This document shows, piece after piece, positions 60,701 through 64,000 of a DNA stretch of 64,000 nt (position 1 is the stretch's first letter; each line of letters opens with the position of its first letter). The DNA is from Struthio camelus (lineage: Eukaryota; Chordata; Aves; Struthioniformes; Struthionidae). The stretch is from contig NC_090952.1 in the NCBI RefSeq assembly GCF_040807025.1, forward strand, positions 7,084,001 to 7,148,000, given 5' to 3'. Position numbers and translations under genes: made by a program. Under the pieces are notes generated by a model. That model did not search any database, was not told the DNA's origin, and saw only the letters and a program-made list of their open reading frames with translations.

Positions 60701-60744
60701 TCGCTCATGATAGGAAGGACACAGAGCAACTGGAGTGCAGCAGG

Positions 60745-60760
60745 GAATCTGGCCCATCAT
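60745..60760 (-). repeat. Possible ancient repeat end (GGGCCAGATTC), copy 1
   Basis: On the minus strand the sequence begins GATGGGCCAGATTC and continues into unique-looking DNA. The same opening words occur at 61123 and 63203, suggesting copies of one old dispersed element. Extent unknown. Confidence 0.25.
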
Positions 60761-61122
60761 TTTCAATCTTAGGTTATTGAATTTATTGGCAAGCCTCCCC
60801 CTGTTGGGATTCCTATGTCATAAGTCATTAGAAATGTTGAGGTCTGTAGAAGCAACTGTTGATTTAATTACTGGGCTATTCAGGAGAAATACAAGTGGAC
60901 AGCAGGAGCTCTACAGAGCACAAGGGCCAGGTCTGTAGCTGGTGGGAATTAGCATGTGTCCTAGCCTCTGTGGGTGTCTCCAGCTGGAAACTGGGCCTGC
61001 TTGGAGAGGACTGGTTGGCAGTGAGTTGGGAAGACCTCTATGGCTTCACCCTGAGGAATGACCTAGATATTGCTGTACCTTTGAAAACTGAGATTTGCAA
61101 ATAGCTTTTGATAAATGATGAA

Positions 61123-61250
61123 GGGCCAGAGTCCAGCCCCAGTTACATACACTCATGTTACTTCTGAACTCCATTGGTATTAGTCTAGATTAACAGCAGT
61201 AGAAAAAAGTGGAGCTTTGGTCCTTGAGCAATTACTCTTGGTTTCTACCC
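61123..61250 (+). repeat. Possible ancient repeat, copy 2
   Basis: Opens GGGCCAGAGTCCAGCCCCAG followed by TTACATACACTCATGTTACT. Resembles an amniote dispersed family that I remember as starting GGGCCAAATTCTGCTCTCAG with tandem TTAC words. Family name not certain. Confidence 0.35.
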
Positions 61251-64000
61251 ATACCTGAGCCTATGACGGTGTTCAGCGTAACCACAGAAACGTGAACCTG
61301 GTTCTCGTTATTTGGTTGGGTTTTTTTACAAGTTTTCTGCTTGCCTTTTGCTTTCTTGCTGTGAGTTTGGTGGCAAGCAGGATATATACATGAAATGCTT
61401 TCTGAGTTGGCTGCTGGCTGTTTCAGCTGAAAGGATAAGGAAAGGAAGAGAAGGAGAAAGAGAAAGCATTCCTTGAATATACACACTGTGAAAAGGTCAG
61501 GGACACCTGGCAGTTGGACGTAACCACAGCGGCATGAGCTCTCTGAATTTTGTGGAGCTGCGCTAGGGGTCGATATGAACTTGTGCATTTACAATGAAAC
61601 CTGTCCCTCCAGTTGTTTAAACCGGAGAATTAAAAAAAATAACAATTAAATGTATAGACACTGCCAACAAAATTGTTTAGATTTTTTTTTTCCTTCTCCA
61701 TTTTGTTCAGCTTGAGACTCTGATGGGTGAAAATGTAGCTGTCAGGTTTGGTCTCTTTTTAGCCAAGTTCATTTCACTAACCAGCAGTTAAATGTCTTAA
61801 GAGTCTCAGTCCAAATGTGGCAGTCACAATTTGTTCATCTCAAACCAAGAGTTTTAACTGAACTTAGAATAAAAAAAAGAGAAACCATTACTGTTCTCAA
61901 TAGGTAATAAAGTACCTCTTTCTTGTAGAAGCATCTGATTTTTGGAGGGGTGGTCTTTAAAAAGTCTACGATCTTGATAATTATTTGTATTGATGTGTAC
62001 TTACCAGCATCGACAGTTCACTTGATTGTTAACAATTAATTAACAGTTCACTTTGAATTGTCAGGAATAATTGTTCAATGCATATGGTATTTCCTTGTAA
62101 CTCCTTTCATTCGTGCTAGACCTTTTCTCTTGGTGAGGTAGTAGCGTTTCAAACCTTCTAACAGCTTCATTTGTACTAGTCTGTTAAAAGCGCAGTTGCC
62201 AACTGCAAAATAGCCAGCTAGCTGCCCTTCCCTCTGTTCCTGCAGCTCCTGAGAACACAGTTTTCCAATGCCCATGGGAAAACTTTGCAATATAGAGCAT
62301 TACTGAGAGAAAGCAGATATTCAATACACAGGACCCAGATCAGAACCGGTTGGTCCAACACTCTTCTATCCCGGCTTCAAGGGATATGAATAAAACTGCA
62401 TCTGACTCCAAGCCCACCAAGGGGATTGCAAAACAAAGTTTATCTGGAGTCACTTGCCAAACGATCACTCTGGGGTATGATGGCTGTAATTTAGAACCAG
62501 AGAAAATATGGGAAATGATCTTGAGATCAACTGAAAAATGTTAATGTGAATCTACGTGGAACAAAATACCAACTAGAGTTCAGTGATCTCTCTGGCTGGA
62601 AAGGTTGAGGGAAGTAGTGGCTGCCTTCATAAATTCTGTTTAATGTCAAGTATAACTGTGTCTAAACAAAGGTTATTCCCTCACAATCGGAGCAGCCCAC
62701 ACTGGCCAGGATGCTGGATGTCTAACAGCACATTACCATATCAGTAGACACCGAAATCACAGACACAGTTTTATGACTTTATTGCAGGATCTGGGAGTTG
62801 CAAAACATCTGGGTTGTCCTAGAAAAAGCTCTTTTCCAAATGCACAATATTTCACTAATGATCAGACACCTAGAGCAGAATGCTGCAGCCTGGCCTCTAG
62901 GGTCTGCTTTGCCTTGCCTTTGCTCCACTTTGAGAGTGGTTATTTCTAGCAGCGGGCTCGCTTCCGATTTATACCGCGAGTAGATCAGAATCATGCCCGT
63001 AGCAGGTTAAATAGCACTGTCCCTAGAGATCGTGTCCTGTAGCTCAGAGGGACGAGCTTCTGGTTGCAAAGCTCAGTGGCAGCCCTGCCTTCCAGGTGAA
63101 CTTGCACAGCGTCTGCCACTGAGAGGACATTTGTTTAGGAAAGACGAGCTGCACCTGGGCTGTGAAAGTAGAGGGAGAGACTCGCCAGACAGAGGAGGCC
63201 CAGGGCCAGATTCAGCTCTGCGGTTACCAGTGTGACGCTGGAGTAACTGCCCTGATGCCTGCCCTCTTCACCTGCTCTGTGACCCCAAATCAGCCTGGCC
63301 AGTCCTTGGACAGTGTCCATCAGAGTCGTCTTCGGAAGCACACACGGACAGACTGGGAGTCGACCAGCCAAATTCCTGTTCCTCTCCCAGAAATGCGCAG
63401 GCTGGAGAGCCAATGGCAGGAGTAACCTTTGAACTCATGCACATTTTTACAACAGTTGTTTTAAGATCGTCCCACCAGCCCCCTCTCCTCTTGGGTTGGG
63501 TTTGCCCTGCTCAGTCAGATCCACGGGGCCAGGCTGGCCCTGCGTGGTGCTGGGCTTCCCTGGCCCTGGTGGCTTTGGGAGGGACGTCCGTTCAGCTTTT
63601 TAGAAGGGGTAGGGAAACATTGCACCCTGTATGAGCCTTCAGCGCGAGCTTCCCACAGAGGGACCCATGCGAGCTCTTAGGTTGCCTGGTACAAAACCCC
63701 AGCCCATCTCCAGCCGGCAAAGCCCTTCAGCATGCGCCTGACTTCACGCACTTTGCCGTGACTTCGGCTAGGGCTTGAAGAGCATTGCTGATGAGGGAGA
63801 GACACAAACACGTACCTCAGCGCTTCCCCAGGATTTAAGCAGTATGTGCTCCTTATATTGCATTTCTGCCTGGGGGTGAACCTGACCCTGAGTGATGCTG
63901 GCCAGAGCAGTGAAAAACAGGGCAGTTTTTCAAAGGCACAAGCTTTCCGTACAGGGCTGGACCCCTTGAGTGCCAGCTGTTTTGTACAGGAATCTCTGTA
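61251..64000. other. Intergenic to the window end, no gene recognised
   Basis: Apart from the repeat-like segment at 63203 I see no coding exon, RNA gene or tandem array. Open frames are short and unrecognised. Confidence 0.45.
63203..63260 (+). repeat. Possible ancient repeat, copy 3
   Basis: Opens GGGCCAGATTCAGCTCTGCG, then GTTACCAGTGTGACGCTGGA and GTAACTGCCCTGATG. The match in word order to copy 2 and to the remembered amniote family is the best of the three. Confidence 0.4.

Overview
The window looks like nuclear DNA from a sauropsid vertebrate, most likely a bird. It has vertebrate split genes with GT-AG introns of 0.5-13 kb, CpG-island promoters, very few interspersed repeats, and one old fragment resembling a CR1-type LINE. 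It shows no Alu- or L1-like material. A turtle or crocodilian is not excluded.

Three protein-coding genes are supported. (1) RASL11A, a Ras-like small GTPase, on the minus strand. Only coding exons 1 and 2 (1799-1943 and 296-352) are inside; the rest lies beyond position 1. (2) USP12-type deubiquitinase on the plus strand. All nine coding exons are present between 6924 and 35606 and join to a 369-residue protein with the full catalytic triad and zinc-binding cysteines. (3) A constitutively active-type class A receptor of the GPR3/6/12 family, closest to GPR12, on the plus strand at 56198-57271. RASL11A and USP12 are divergent, with about 5 kb between their start codons. Order and orientation match the mammalian GPR12-USP12-RASL11A block.

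Layout: 1-2300 RASL11A and its promoter; 2300-5880 intergenic with the CR1-like fragment (about 4310-4860); 5890-7260 USP12 CpG island with an overlapping upstream ORF; 6972-35504 USP12 introns and exons; 35607 to about 37.9 kb USP12 3' UTR; 38-42 kb intergenic; 42165-42400 an isolated exon-like or conserved block; about 42.9-46.4 kb an orphan CpG-rich domain with a 28-unit GAG microsatellite; 47057-47533 a 28-bp minisatellite of 17 units; 48.5-48.95 kb a small CpG cluster; 53.6-56.2 kb the upstream region of the receptor gene with a CRE palindrome, a TG microsatellite and a TATA box; 56.2-58.5 kb the receptor coding exon and probable 3' UTR; 58.5-64 kb intergenic with ancient-repeat-like segments.

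The most interesting possibility is that this is not the ordinary bird RASL11A-USP12-GPR12 locus but an additional paralogous copy. The USP12 protein mixes residues typical of USP12 and USP46. The receptor is clearly more diverged from mammalian GPR12 than expected and has a Gly-rich N-terminus. RPL21, which sits between USP12 and RASL11A in human, is not visible here. These comparisons rest on remembered sequences and need a search. The three genes have no known joint pathway: RASL11A is linked to rRNA transcription, USP12 with WDR48/WDR20 removes ubiquitin, and GPR12 raises cAMP through Gs. Their linkage looks ancestral rather than functional.
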